Assembly (NCBI GenBank): GCA_028622995.1
Contig: JAJQJQ010000043.1
Span: 1,240,001-1,304,000 of the forward strand
Direction: 5' to 3'
Length of the DNA stretch: 64,000 nt
From: Panagrolaimus kolymaensis
Taxonomy: Eukaryota > Nematoda > Chromadorea > Rhabditida > Panagrolaimidae
The notes under the pieces are model-generated. The model saw only the letters and a list, made by a program, of their open reading frames with translations. It made no database searches and was not told the origin of the DNA. Position numbers and translations under genes: made by a program. Shown one piece after another: positions 12,501 through 25,700 of the stretch (its first letter is position 1; each line of letters starts with the position of its first letter).

Positions 12501-15500
12501 AATACTTTTAGGGTTATTGGGACCAACTTCAAGCTGAATTTACATTTAAAAGGCGATATGGATTTTATATTTTACAAGCTTATGTTCCGACATATTTAAC
12601 TATCATTGGTGAGTTTTGATATTATTTTTTTTATTAAACTGATGGAACATCAAGACCTTTTTATTCCAACATTTATGAATTAAAAGAAACTTAAGAGTTT
12701 TGGATATAAAACTGGACTTTTTTCTTTTTTTTGGAGATAATTCAAAACTGTAATCGCTATTCAAAAAGTGTTATGGCAGAAGCAAAAAATAAATTCTATC
12801 GCGCCCCAAAAATTTTAACTTTTTTTTTTTTGCATCACAAAAAAAATTTTTTGTTATGAGCCAAAAATATTTTTAAACTGTCTTTTTCTTTTACATAGTA
12901 AATACATTATTATTTATAAATTAACTGACAATTTAAACCAACAAAAAGACTGCTTTTTCTAATATTGAATTGAAACTGGTAAATACAAGGATACAAAAAA
13001 CTTAGATTTGTTTGTTTGTATGCATCGAAAATCTAAAAAGAAGAAGAAAAAAATAATTCTATCCAATAATCTTTCTTTTTTCTTTGTTAAAGGACCCTGG
13101 TCATTTGATCTTTTTTTCAAACTCGCGTTTGATTATTCCCTCATGCCGCAATATTGCAGAGCCCGTAAAGTACAGTAATGTACAGTAATTTTACGGTCAA
13201 ATTACTGTACTTTACGGGCTCTGCAAGTTGCTGGCATGAGGGAATAATCAAACGCGAGTTTGAAAAAAAGATCAAATGACCAGGGTCCTTTAAACTGCAC
13301 CAAATTTTCAGTATCAGGAAATAAATTAACTTATTTTCCAAATCCAAAAAAACTGACAGTTACGAATATCGTTTTGATTATTAAAAATATAAATAAAACT
13401 TTTAATTTTTTTAATTTTAGTTTCATGGGTAAGCTTTTGTATGGAACCCAAAGCTTTGCCAGCTCGAACAACCGTGGGTGTGAGTTCGCTATTGGCCCTC
13501 ACATTTCAGGTAATAAATTCTTTTATAAATGAATAAACTGGTCAGGTATAACATTTCTTTTTTAGTTTGGAAATATATTAAAAAATCTTCCACGTGTATC
13601 GTATGTTAAAGCCATGGATGTCTGGATGTTAGGTTCGTCATTTTATTTATATTTTTTTATATTTAACTGTCACCAGAATACGGCTAGAGGAGATAAAAAT
13701 TTTCTTTAAAAGTTATAACTGTCACAATCAAAATTCAACAAAATATTAACTGTTTTTTTGTTTAAATAACTATTTTAAATATGAGCCTAAAAAATAAAAC
13801 TGTATAACCAAATTTATTTGGGAGTAATGATTTCGATAAAAAAATCTTTTCTCTTTTTTAAAAGTTTTTGTTTCTAATAAAAACTGAGTTCCGGATAGAC
13901 TTTGAATAAATTATTTGCATTCGATTAAAAAAAATTTTAAGAATCGTTTAACTGCGGAGTAATAGCAATCAGTTTTTTTTCTTTGAGAATTTTTTAACTG
14001 CTCAAGAAGTTTAACTGTTCAATTAAATTTGTGCCATTATTTTTTTTTGTACAAAAATTTATGCTTGGCATTTAAATTTTTGGAAAGTTTTTGAAACTGA
14101 AGAATGATTTTTTTAATTCAAAAATAAACTGCTTTATAAATTAAAAAGTTTTTATTAATAAAGGAATTTTTTTATTACGAAAAAATAAAACTGAATTTGA
14201 AAATCATCATGTTCATTTTAAGATAATTAAAAAAATAAACTGTCATGTTCGGAATTTTTGGTGCTTTTTAAGTATTTAAATTTTAAACTGTTTTATTAAT
14301 CACTTTAATGATTCCATTTCCTCTCATCAAAAATTAAAAAATTCTAAACTGATCATTTATTGTATCGTGCAAATAATAAAAACAAGTTTCAAGAAAATAA
14401 AATTCCAACTTTTAAAAGCACAAAAAAAACTGAATTCAATAATTTTAGGGTGTATAACATTTGTATTTGGAACCATGGTGGAATTGGCTTTTGTTTGTTA
14501 TATAACTCGATGCAAAGCCAGCTCACTTCCAAAAGAACCTTCCACACCTCCGCCATCCACCTCGTTAACGGGTTTTTATTCAACTAGTGGAAATTCTAAT
14601 TCAAGTCGGTGCTTCAAGCCTCATTCAAATGGTTCATGTCGATCGGATAAAGGCTCAATTTTATGCCATGATCGAACTTCGCGACGATCCACCGTGAATC
14701 GAGAAAATTCTTTATTACTTCGTGGCGGCGGAGGAAATAATAATTCTCCTTCGCCTCCTCCAATTGGAATAGCTAAAATTCGAACCAATCCTTCCCCGCC
14801 ACCGGGAAATGGAAATGGAGGCATTTATGAAATGGGAACCTTCATTTCTCAACAACCTTTAACCTTTGAACAAATAAATGGCCATCAACCTTCAATTCCA
14901 ACATATATGATGAAACCAAAAAAGAAACAAATAAGTTTTTCAATTGCACCCGAATCAATTGATAAATTTTCAATTGTTATGTTTCCATTAGCTTTTACTA
15001 TTTTTAATGTAAGTTTTTTCTTTAATTTTTTTTTTCGAACGATTTTAAACTGGAAGAGTTCGTTAACGTAGAGGATTCATTAAAACCAAATTCAAAAAGG
15101 CGTAAATTTTTTTGTTTTTTGTTTCTAAACTGAATTCAAAAAATTCTGCTTTCTGTGGTCTAACAAAAATTTCTTTTTTATTTTATGTTTAAAACTGTTC
15201 CATATTAGTGCATTTTTAAACAACTTATCTACTTTTAATATTTTTAACTGAGTAACACTGCAATTCATTATCTCCAATAGCGAGCCTTTTTGTTTTCGAA
15301 TAAAAAAAACTTCCAAAAAAAAAAGTCTCAATCAATGGCTAAATTTTTTTTAGTTAAAACTGCAAAGATAAAATTTGCACGGGAATAAACAATGTTCATA
15401 AATAATAACTGCAAATTGTTTTCATATTTAAAAAAAACTGATTACCAATTGTAACATTCATGGTTTAATTAAAATACTATAAATATGTTTTTCCCTTTTC

Positions 15501-15987
15501 TCATTCGGCTTTGCGATTAAAATGCAAACTTACTATTGCTTTTCTTTTTTAAATTCAGCACTATAATACTCAAAGATTCGTTTAATTGGGTTTAAAAAAT
15601 ATAATAAAACTGCAAGCTTGTTTTTCATGACGCTTAAAAAATAAAGAAAAAGTTTCAAACTAAAGTGAAGAAAAAAAACTGACCAAAGAAAATCAAGTTG
15701 GAAGCGAGACGATGGCGAGCATAATAAATTCAAACAAAAGCATGCAATAATATTTTAAAAAAGATTTACAATTGCAACAATGCACCTTAAAATAATCAAG
15801 CACGCATGATTTGTTAGAAAAATCAACATCAAACAAATTTTGTCAAAGCTTCCCAACAGTCAAACAAAAAGAATAAATTTTATTAACATTGCTTATTTAT
15901 TTTTTTCAGCTTTGTTATTGGTGGTATTATTTATCGGCTACATTTGAACAGAATGAACAACCGGGTATTATTATTCCTGAACATTGA
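9583..15987 (+). CDS. Cys-loop ligand-gated anion channel, GABA receptor-like (5' incomplete)
   Basis: Ten exons splice in frame: 9583-9723, 10591-10751, 10815-10887, 11899-11996, 12055-12205, 12512-12608, 13421-13509, 13566-13632, 14449-15008, 15910-15987 (504 residues visible). The signal peptide and any earlier exon are not identified. The product should be a plasma-membrane pentameric channel. The extracellular domain has the signature loop [18 protein letters not shown], with 13 residues between the cysteines. There is no second cysteine pair before M1, unlike glycine, glutamate-gated and histamine channels. M1 begins after [18 protein letters not shown] precedes M2 ([17 protein letters not shown]), which predicts anion selectivity. 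M3 ([18 protein letters not shown]) is followed by a long Ser/Pro/Gly-rich cytoplasmic loop, then M4 ending at residues [12 protein letters not shown]. It resembles the nematode LGC/GGR group; the ligand cannot be assigned. Introns are packed with the AACTG motif, in the sense orientation for this gene. Confidence 0.92.
9781..15900 (+). repeat. AACTG motif copies in the receptor introns
   Basis: In 9781-11880 I counted 25 AACTG against 2 of its reverse complement CAGTT. The 20 bases before each copy are about 8% GC and the 20 bases after about 36% GC (hand tally over those 25 copies). The same pattern continues through the later introns, including the 0.8-kb intron before 14449 and the 0.9-kb intron before 15910. 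Because the motif also lies on the + strand inside genes transcribed from the - strand, it is not a splicing signal of this gene. Confidence 0.85.
13091..13289. mobile_element. Near-perfect palindromic MITE in a receptor intron
   Basis: The two ends are long inverted copies beginning AGGACCCTGGTCATTTGATC. A second inverted pair lies inside (GCAGAGCCCGTAAAGTACAG at about 13157 and its complement at about 13206-13225), so almost the whole 199 bp folds on itself. It is bounded by TTAA on both sides (13087-13090 and 13290-13293), which fits a piggyBac-type target. Because TA is contained in TTAA, a Tc1/mariner-type TA target cannot be excluded. The arms are nearly identical, which suggests recent insertion. 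It sits in the intron between the exons ending at 12608 and starting at 13421. Confidence 0.85.
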
Positions 15988-16346
15988 TCCCCAAATATTT
16001 TTCATATATCTAATAAATACGGTATCTTTAGTTAACTGTATGTAATTGTACCTATTCAAGATTAAAATAATTATTGTTCTTGCCCTCTTTTAAAAAACTG
16101 TAAAAAAACTGTTCTTTAGCTGTTATTGTTTTTTTTTTTTCTGAATAATGTTGTTCTCGAGTAATAAACTGTTTCCACTTTCAATTCCATTCAAACAAAG
16201 AAGTTGTTGTAAAAAAATTTATATGAAACAACGAAAAAATATAGTTCAAATACACATCAGAGAAGAATAAAAAGGAACAAACAAACGAAAAATAATATTA
16301 TCAAAAGTTAAACACAAAAAGAAAACAAAACGAGAATAATGTAAGT
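15988..16346. other. Convergent 3' intergenic region
   Basis: This separates the stop codons of the receptor (+) and eIF4A3 (-). It holds the receptor poly(A) signal and four + strand AACTG copies between about 16033 and 16170, one of them reading AACTGTTTCC. After that the motif stops at the border of the eIF4A3 gene. No gene is seen. Confidence 0.7.
16012..16017 (+). terminator. Poly(A) signal of the receptor gene
   Basis: AATAAA lies 25 bases after the receptor stop codon (15985-15987), a suitable position for 3' end formation. Confidence 0.6.
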
Positions 16347-17811
16347 TCAGACGAGTTCTCCAACATTCATAGGGATTTCATCAATTTGAGTTGAATAATA
16401 TTGTTCAATATCTCGAAGAATTCGAATATCATCAGATTTGACGAAGTTGATTGCAACACCTTTGCGTCCATAACGACCAGATCGACCAATTCGATGGATG
16501 TAAAGTTCTCGATTGTTAGGTAAATCATAATTGATAACTAGTGAAACTTGAGGAACATCCAAACCACGAGCCCATACATCAGTTGAAATCAGAACACGAG
16601 ATTGGCCTTCACGAAATTGTTTCATAATTTCATCACGATCTTTCTGTTCCATATCAGCATGCATTGCACATACGGTGAAGTTTGCTTCACGAAGTTTTTC
16701 AGCTAACCAATCAACCTTGCGACGAGTATTACAGAAGAGAACAGCTTGAGTAATTGTAAGAGTATCATAAAGATCACATAGAGTATCGAATTTCCATTCT
16801 TCACGTTCAACAGAAACAAAGAATTGCTTGATTCCTTCAAGAGTAATTTCATCACTGAAAAGAGTGAAAGTTAATAATGTACAAAGAATATAAACACAAG
16901 CTAACCGTTTGACAAGAACTCGGATTGGATCAGACATAAATTTTGCGGTCATTTCGAGAACTTCATGAGGAAGCGTAGCACTTAGCAATACGACTTGAGC
17001 ACCAGGTGGAAGATAACGATAGATATCATAAAGTTGTTCTTTGAAGCCTTTGGTAAGCATTTCGTCTGCTTCATCAAGTACGAGCATTTTGATACTTCGA
17101 GTTCGGAGATTTCTTCGACGAATCATATCTATAAAAAAAGGGAATGGAAGTTAGTAAAAGTTAAAAGTGAATTGCTTAATGCAAGCAAAGGAAGTGCAAA
17201 AAAGCTTACCAAAGACACGACCAGGTGTTCCAGAAACAACATGTTGACCATAATCGAGCTTTCTGATATCTTCTCCCACATTTGTACCACCAATACAAGC
17301 ATGACATTGAACATTCATGTAGTCTCCGAGAGCAAGAATAACTTTCTGAATTTGTACAGCCAATTCACGAGTTGGAGAAAGAACCAAAGCTTGAGTCTCA
17401 CGGTTTTGAGTGTTGATTGATTGAAGTACACCGATTGAAAACGTGGCAGTTTTACCAGTACCAGATTGGGCTCTAAAATGGATAGCATGTAATGCAAATG
17501 TTGTAAGAGAGGGAAGTAAACATACTGAGCAATGATGTCTCGTCCTTTGATGATTTGACGAATCGCACGTTGTTGGATTGCTGAAGGTTTTTCAAACCCT
17601 AAAAAAAGAATATATGAAAATGTAAGCAATAGTAACAAGAAAACATACCATAAGAGTAGATTCCACGAATCAAAGGTTCTCTAAGACCCATTTTATCGAA
17701 AGTTGGAACGACTTCGACATCTTCTGATGTTTCAAATTCAACATTTGAGAGATCATCATCACGCATGATTCTTGGACGTTTCTTTGCACCAGATGATCCT
17801 GCTTCAGCCAT
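16347..17811 (-). CDS. EIF4A3: Eukaryotic initiation factor 4A-III (exon junction complex DEAD-box helicase)
   Basis: Five exons: 17649-17811, 17526-17598, 17210-17472, 16906-17128, 16347-16854 (409 residues; human eIF4A3 has 411). The product is the ATP-dependent RNA clamp at the core of the exon junction complex, in the nucleus and on exported mRNA. Visible motifs in order: the Q-motif region [13 protein letters not shown], motif I SGTGKT, PTRELA, GTPGR, motif II DEAD, motif III SAT, RGLD and motif [10 protein letters not shown]. The N-terminal block [15 protein letters not shown] and the stretch [17 protein letters not shown] distinguish eIF4A3 from eIF4A1/2. The last intron is only 51 bp. 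Introns are short (51-81 bp) and free of the AACTG motif, in contrast to the genes on both sides. The start codon gives the expected N terminus. Confidence 0.97.
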
Positions 17812-19722
17812 TATAGTTTTGCTATCTGAAACAATAGAAAATTAACAATATGAATATGTACTTTATCAAGAAAAGCGAACGAATATATGCACGCAAGAAA
17901 ATAAGTTGTGGCAACCGAAAAAAATGTGGAACTAAAAATGAATAAAAAGTTGGCAAAAAAAGAATCGATTGCAAAGGTTTTTCCTTCAAAAAAAAGTTGA
18001 TACATAGTTACCAATAAGCATCAATAACTCATTGAGAAAGGATAAAATCGATTAGTAAAACAAATCACCCATAAATTTTTACCAAAAAAAGTTAATGAAG
18101 AGGAGGAAAGCAAAAAGTAGCGCGAGGAAGAAGAATAAAATAAAATTGCGAAAGTAAAGCAACGAACGAAGAAAAAAAATTGACGACGAAGCAACAACAA
18201 CAAAAGCATTTGGCTGCGTAGAAGGAAAAGTAAGGGAAGCAAAAAGCTTGCGAGAGTGAAATGGCGGCGCAGGATGCTTGCAAATAAAAGCCATCGGGGC
18301 AAAAAAAAATTTTGTTTGTTAACAAAAACCATTTTTTTTATACTTTTCATGGATGAAAATTGTTGAATCCTTTCAAATCAATAATTATTATTATTATTTG
18401 AAAATAATAAAGTGTAATAAAACTGTTTAACAAAAATACACTCGCAAAACTTTTTAAAAACATCAAATGAATACATTTTTTTCTTTGTTTGTTTGAAGAA
18501 AAGGTAGCGATGGATGGATTTGATTTTCAATGAACTAGTAAATTTATGCATTATTTTCCAAAGCTATTGGATAGCTAGCTATATAAACTAATAACTAAAA
18601 TTCTAATTGCAAACAATCCTATCCAAAATTAATTAAAACGATAAAACTGTTAAACCAATTGACCGACAGTCTCATAATGCACTGATAGAATTCAAATTTA
18701 TTTCTACAAAACTGTAAATTTTTTATAACGAGTGTCTTTCTCTCATTAAATAATATTATAAGCTTACGACTTTAGCTACAAAAATTTTTTTTAAATTAAA
18801 CTGGACCACTTTGTTTCCCGTTGAAAAATTAGAATATTTAAATTTATTTAATTTTATTATTTTTTTGTTTTGCCTTTCTTTTAATGCCCTTCCACATTAT
18901 GACATTTTCATTTTTGTAATTACATATTATTCTTTTGTAACATGGATAAAATTTAATTTTATAAAACTGATTTACTTTATTTTTTTATTTAAAAAAAACT
19001 GCGGAAGGACGATATTGTTTGTGATTTTCCCTTTATCTTTAGAAAAATGTATGATGCTTTTATTCCATTTAATTAAACTGTTTCTTGAAACTTTTTTAGA
19101 ATTTTATAGAATGTTTTATTTAATACAAAAGAAATTTCTTTTTAAAAATATAAAACTTTTTTTTGATTAACTGTGTACGAATATTGATTTTGTAAACTTT
19201 TTTCGTTCACAAAATAAACTTTAATATAAAAAAACTGTTTTTGTTTGTTTACGCTGGTTTTATGCTATTATAAACTGATGATACTTTGGAATTTCATTTC
19301 ATATTTTACCTAACTGTGGAGAATTATTTCTTTGGAATACTTGGTTGCTTTAAACTGAATACAGAATGAATGGAATAAAAATATCGAATTCGTTTCCATT
19401 GAAATCAAAACTTTATTTCATTTTTAAAACTGATAAGTGTCGAGATTGGTGTTTAATAAACTAACAAAAAAAAACATTATTTTTATATTTTTTAAACAAA
19501 ATAATAGAAAAAATAATACAATGAAGAAAAAAAAGAAGGCACGATTTTTTTTTAAAACTGAAATATATAAATAAAACATTTTTTTAAATAAAATAAATCC
19601 CTTGAATGCTGATATTTTTTAGTTTTTGTTTGTTTGTGAAAATATGTATTTTTTCGGTGGCTAACTTTTTTGAGAAATTTTGAGCATTAATTAACTGAGA
19701 TAACCAAGGGGCAATTGGGTAC
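17812..19722. other. Intergenic region: eIF4A3 5' flank, then motif-bearing 3' flank of the homeobox gene
   Basis: 17812-18415 is the upstream region of eIF4A3. It is relatively mixed in composition around 18070-18300 and has no AACTG, which suits a promoter/5' UTR. From about 18420 the + strand AACTG pattern begins and runs to the homeobox stop codon (copies near 18421, 18645, 18712, 18799, 18965). Reading frames in this part are Phe/Lys/Ile-rich products of A/T runs and are not called genes. Confidence 0.6.
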
Positions 19723-22700
19723 CTAAGACCATCCCGGCCAAGCATTATAATAATTTGGATTAAAATTACTTGAAGCTGCAGCAGCCATGGATCCCGCAGA
19801 AGGAAGATATCCATTGGACCCAAATGCAGCCATAGGCATTGATGAAGCAGTTAAATTAAAATCTCCTGCAACTCCTCGATTCCTTGCATCCCCAAGTAAC
19901 ATCGGCATTCGACGAGCTGATAATGCTGCGGCTGCTGCAGCGGTATCCGACGCAGATCCAAGGAGATTGGAAGACAAGCCACGATCTTGTTGAGTTTTTT
20001 TGGTTTTGTAACGGTGATTCTAAAAAAACAAAGATATAATAACTGGATTTCAATTTCATTCTCGGGATTTTTTTAAGATTTAAAAAAATATTTATAAAAG
20101 TAATATAACTGAGCTACTGGATAATTGTATAAATAAGTTTTTTCTAAAATTAGAAGCCTTTTCATTTTTCCCCATAAATGTCTTTGAATCTCAGTAATTC
20201 GATTTTTTATGCTTTGCTTTATATTTGCAATATTTTCCTTTTTGTGTTTTTCAAAAAACTGAGATCTGAATTTTCGTTTTGGAAGGATTTTTATATTAAT
20301 AAATTAGCTTTTTTTAAACTGAGCTTCATTATTCATTTGTTAAAAACTGCTGTTCTTGATTAAGTAAAAATTTTTTCATCTATTTTTAAATTATTTCGGT
20401 TTTAATTATAAAAAACTGTTAAAGTTTAAAAATTTGTTTTGCTGGTTGGTTTTAGTTTAAAAACCCTTTGAAAATTTATTAACTGGAGAGTATCTATTTG
20501 AGATGAGGTTTTAAAAAATCAATAATTATTTTTGTGCGAAATAAACTGCGTAAATTTTTCCAGCTTCCATATTAGCCTTAATTATCATAAAAAACTGATT
20601 TATTTTTTATCTTATTTATGCTTGGATGAAAAAAAGATCAAAGAAAATTTAATATTTATGGTATTTAACTGTTTGCGGTGGTGATGGCAAATTAATAATC
20701 GATCTATTTAATAATTTAATTTTTTTTAACTGATGTTAAAGTTTGACCATTTTTTTTAGTCCACTGGGATCGGTCTTAATTAAAGAAGAAAAAAAACTGT
20801 GATAGGATCTATTTTCTTTTTTGATAGTTAAAAAAAAGTAAAAAAGAATTATAATTTTTAAATTTAATAACTTTTCTTGGAATTTTGACTTTTTTTTTTA
20901 ACTGGATGAAATTTTTTCTGTAGGGAAAAGTTTTTATTTTTCATTAAACCCAATATTTTCGGGTACTTTTTTTTAACTGAGTACATTGGGTTGGATTTTA
21001 AAGTTAAACAAACTGCATTGGAATTAAAAGTTGGCATTTTTAAATTTTCAAATTTTATTTAAAAAAATATAAATTAAAAAAATAAAGCTTACTTGAAACC
21101 AAATTTTAACTTGAGTTGCGCTTAAATTAATTGTTTGGGCAAGTTGCTCCCTTTCAGGAGCGGATAAATATTTTTGACTTCTAAATCTTCTTTCCAATGC
21201 AAATGTTTGAGCTTTGGTGAATAATACTCGACGCTTTCGCTTTTTTCTTTTTCCATCAGGTCCTATTTGACCTTCCTCTTCCATTTCCATTATTTCATCC
21301 ATTGATGAACCTTTTGGGGAACTGAAAAAAATAAAATAAAATTCATAAAATAAATTTAACTGCGGTTTGTAAAAAATTTGATATAAAAAAACTGTTTTTA
21401 GGGAATTTGGGGGATTTTTAATAATACAAAAAAATTTTTAACTGGAGCAAATTAAAAGCGCGGGTTACAATTAATGGAGAGAGAAAAACTGTAACCTTTT
21501 GTCTTTGAAGCTTTATTTTAAGAAAAAATATTCTTTAAAACAGCGATTTCTTGTTGTCGATTTTATTCTAGGCTTATATGAATATGAAATTAATTTGCTT
21601 AATTACCAAAAACTTTTGTGAAAAAAAGAAGCAAAAAAACATGTTAATTATTAATTTCTATAATTTTTTATTTGGCAATTAAAAACTGAAGACCCTGAAA
21701 CCAGGCGAGAAAAAAAACTGATTTTGCATTATTTTTGGCTTTTTTTTAAACTGTCATATCGATAGTCGAAAATGGTAACTGATATGTTTAACTGCCGGTC
21801 TTTAATAACATTGGCTTTTTTTCTAAATTTTATTAATTAAAACTTTTTTATAACTGAGGACCAAAATTTTTGAGTTTATTAACTTAAAAACTGCTTCGAC
21901 GATGTTTCAAATGATGAACAAAAGATTTTAATAACTAAAAAAAACTGTTGACCATTTTAAATATGGCATTTTTATCCAAATTTTTAAAAAGAAAATGAGA
22001 TTTAAAAGTATTGAAAACACCAAACAAAATTTGCCAAAAAAGGAACCATAATTTTTATTTTTTTTTTTGAACCAAAAGAAACTATAACAAAGAGAGTATT
22101 TTGATTTTTTAAACTGTATTGGCTTTTTAACAAGATTAAAAAAAATAAAAATATTTTTATACTATTTTTGGAATATAAACTGTATGAATAAATTATGGTC
22201 TTGGAAAAGACATAATATTATAATCTTAAAAAATACAAAAATTTGTTTAAAAAAAACATGGTTTAATTTTGTTTAACAAAAAATTTAAAATAATTAAGAA
22301 ATTTGTGGAAAAATTAAACTTTTTAAATAAACTAAAACTGCTTCAGCCTTATGAAGGGTGAATTTTATGAACCTTTCATACCATTTCTGGAAAATGATAT
22401 AGTTTTTGTTAAACATTAAAACTGGGATATTTTACATTTCATGAGCCTCTTTTTTTAAACTGTGTTCTTTCACCTTAGGTTTAAAATTGCAAACATTTTT
22501 TAAGTCTTTTAAATTAAACTGCCAAAAAAGATAATAAATCCCAAAACTCACCCATTTTTATCAATATCACTTTCTTTTTCATTTATATCAGATAATGGAA
22601 TTCCTCCTCCTCCACCACCATTCATCGTGGATTGCCCAGAAGACATCATAGTCAATAAATGATCATTTCTTCCCGCTGCAGCCACTGCAGCAAAATGATC

Positions 22701-25700
22701 CGATGGTAGCATACTGTAGCTATATTGAGGATGCAAATAATTATTTCCAACTGCGGCATTAAATGCTGAATTTTGATCATACATATATGCCGCTGCTGCA
22801 GCATTGGATGTAGTTCCAGGCCCACCTCCTCCATTATTTACCACTCCATTACTGTCTAATGTGTAACCTACAAAAACAAATGTAAGGATGGAAAAGTAAT
22901 TATTTTTGATTAATTTTTTAAAACTGGATCTTTCAGTTTTTGTGTGTCAACAATCACATGAAATTGTTAGAATTAGAAAACTTTTATTAAACTGCCTTAG
23001 TTTTTGAATGGACTTTTATTATCTCAAAAATTTGATCAAAAATACTTTTTATTTTATTTTAAACTGTCCAAGACGGTTGATTATTCCAGTAATCTCTCGA
23101 AAATAAAAGCATTAATTCTTGATTTTTCTTTCACTTCTCACTTATTATGTGATTTTATTTTTATAACTGCTTGTTATCAGAATCATTGTTTTTGTATTAA
23201 TTGATTTCAACAAAGCATTCAAAAAAAACTGTTAAATATGAAAAAGTGGTTTATTTAAACTTATTCTTTTAAAAAAATACTAAAACTTTATGAAAACTGC
23301 ATCAAGTTTAACCTAATGGGAATCCTTTAATGTTGTTATCAAAAAAAAAATGTGCGTTAATAAAAGAAAAAGTTTATAATGCCATTTTTTATTACAAAAA
23401 AAGGACGCAAAAGAATTTATTTATTTATTGTTTTTAAAAAACTATGTCTTTTGGTAGGCCGTAGTTTTTAGCCATATGAATTTGAAACAATCAAAAATTA
23501 TTTTATTAAACTGCAATTTCTTGCATGGATTTTTTTGTTCCTCTGATATTGGCTGAAAATATTTTTTTTATATTATTTAAACTGCCAAGATATTCAATAA
23601 TGAAGTCTCAAATAAAAAATTAATTTTTTAAACTTTTATATTTTGAATAAAAAGAGATTCTCACATTTTGTGAAGGAAATTTTGCAACTGTTTTTTTCAA
23701 TTTTTATTGTTTTTTTTTTGTTCAAGGAGGCATCATAAAAAACTGCTTGAAAATTTCACATTTTTAACTAATATTGCTACCATTTTATTTAAACTCTTTG
23801 AGATGTGAATGTAAAAATAAATATACAAAACTGATGCCTTCCTTCACATTAGGTAATTGTTAAGGTTCATATCCAAATTGGAAATAAAACTTCATTTTTC
23901 ACTTTTCCATTTCAAAACGAAAAAATTTTTTAATTAATAAAACTGTTTGAGCATTTTCTTCGTTTCATTTTTTAGACAATAAAATAACTGATTTCTGGCG
24001 TAATAAATTTTTTAAGCCCTTTATAAATTAAGCATGCCAAATTAAACAAAATGTTTGAATAAAATTTCGCTTTGGCTTATCAATTTTAATCTAAATCTCA
24101 AGTTTAGATTTTGTGTTTTTTAACGAAAAATAAGTCGTGTAAATTTAAAAAAAGAAACTGCAATGAATTTTCGTTTTCTTAAATTATTATGGCTTTAATA
24201 AAACTGTTTACTATTGATTGATGATTTTTAGAGCTGCTTTGAACTTACCTCCAAGTAAAGGCAAATGTTCTGCCCAATTTGTATTCGTCGAAGTTGTGTA
24301 AAGGCAATTTTGAGCATCGATTATTTCTTGTTTGAATTCAGATCTAAAAAAATAAAAAACTGCATTGATGCATTTTTTGTTATAAAATTTTTAATGGATA
24401 CCGAGGAAGTGGATTTTTTATTTAGAAGGATTAAAACTGTTTAAAACAGAAAAAAAAGCAAAAAATAAGAAATTTAAAAGTAAAAAATATGAAATTGAAG
24501 ATGGGTTTTTTGAAGCGAAAGGGAATTAATAAATTTGACGGTAAACTTAACTTTTTTTATTATTATTAAACTGACTATTACTAAAAATGAATTTTTATGT
24601 TTTTATTGTTTTTTTATATAGTAAAAACGTCTTTGAGATGCGCGTTATTAAAAAGTACCAAATTAAATAATAAAATTTTTTCAAAAAAAAAAACTGCATT
24701 TTCATTAAAAAAGAGAAATAAATAAAACTGTGTGCTTTTGTCATGGAGAATTTAAAAAAAAATAAGTCAGCAAAAAAAACACTGAAATTTGATCGCTTTC
24801 TTTTTTTTGTGATATGCGCGCACCCTCGTGCTCTTGAACTACTCGACGACCCTCTCAATAAAAAGCCTATCCTTTTTTGCGACTTTTTTTAATTTTATTT
24901 GTAAGCATTGTTTCATTTTTTATTAAGTAAAATAGAGAAAGCGTAGGAAAGAAAAGCAACAAGTGAGAGAGTGTGTTTGCTGTTGTTGTTTTTCATATTT
25001 TATTTCGCCCTTTGAAATTTTTACACTCCCACTGAAAGTTGAGTTAAGTTAAGTGAAGGGAAGAGAGGAATGATGCTTAAAGCCGACACCTACAACAAAG
25101 AATCAAAAAATAAAATATGTATCATTGGAAATCGCATCGTCGAAAAAAAACTGTGTCTCGAAAAGAGGATGGCAAAATTTTATTAAAAAACATTTTTATG
25201 GAAATATTAGAAAAACAATACATATATGTCTCTAAATGAAATACAAAAAAAAATATTTAGAATGGCATAAAACTGTTGTTCCGAAAATTTTTGGTGGAAT
25301 GTTTGTATTTTTTTTTTTTGGAGGATTAACTGACGCAGGAAGAGTTAATTGAAAAATTAAGCCAAAGCTAATAAAAAAAGGGACACATCAAAAAACAGAG
25401 TAATCATCACCAAAAAAGTTTAAGCATTATTTAAAAATTGTTATTGATATATTTTTTTTATTAAACTGCCGGAAAAATTGTTGAATGGAATTAAAAGAAT
25501 TTTATTTTTAAATTCGTTTAAAAAAATTTAAACTCATACAAGCTAGTTTTTTTTGTTGTTGTAAAATTACATAAAATAAAAACTGTAGATAGAAAAAATT
25601 GTTTGTTTTTGTGATTTGTTTTAGACAAAACTGTATTTTTCTTTCATTGAATTAATTAGATAAAAGAAAAATATTGCGCTTTTTTAGTGAGTGACTTTCC

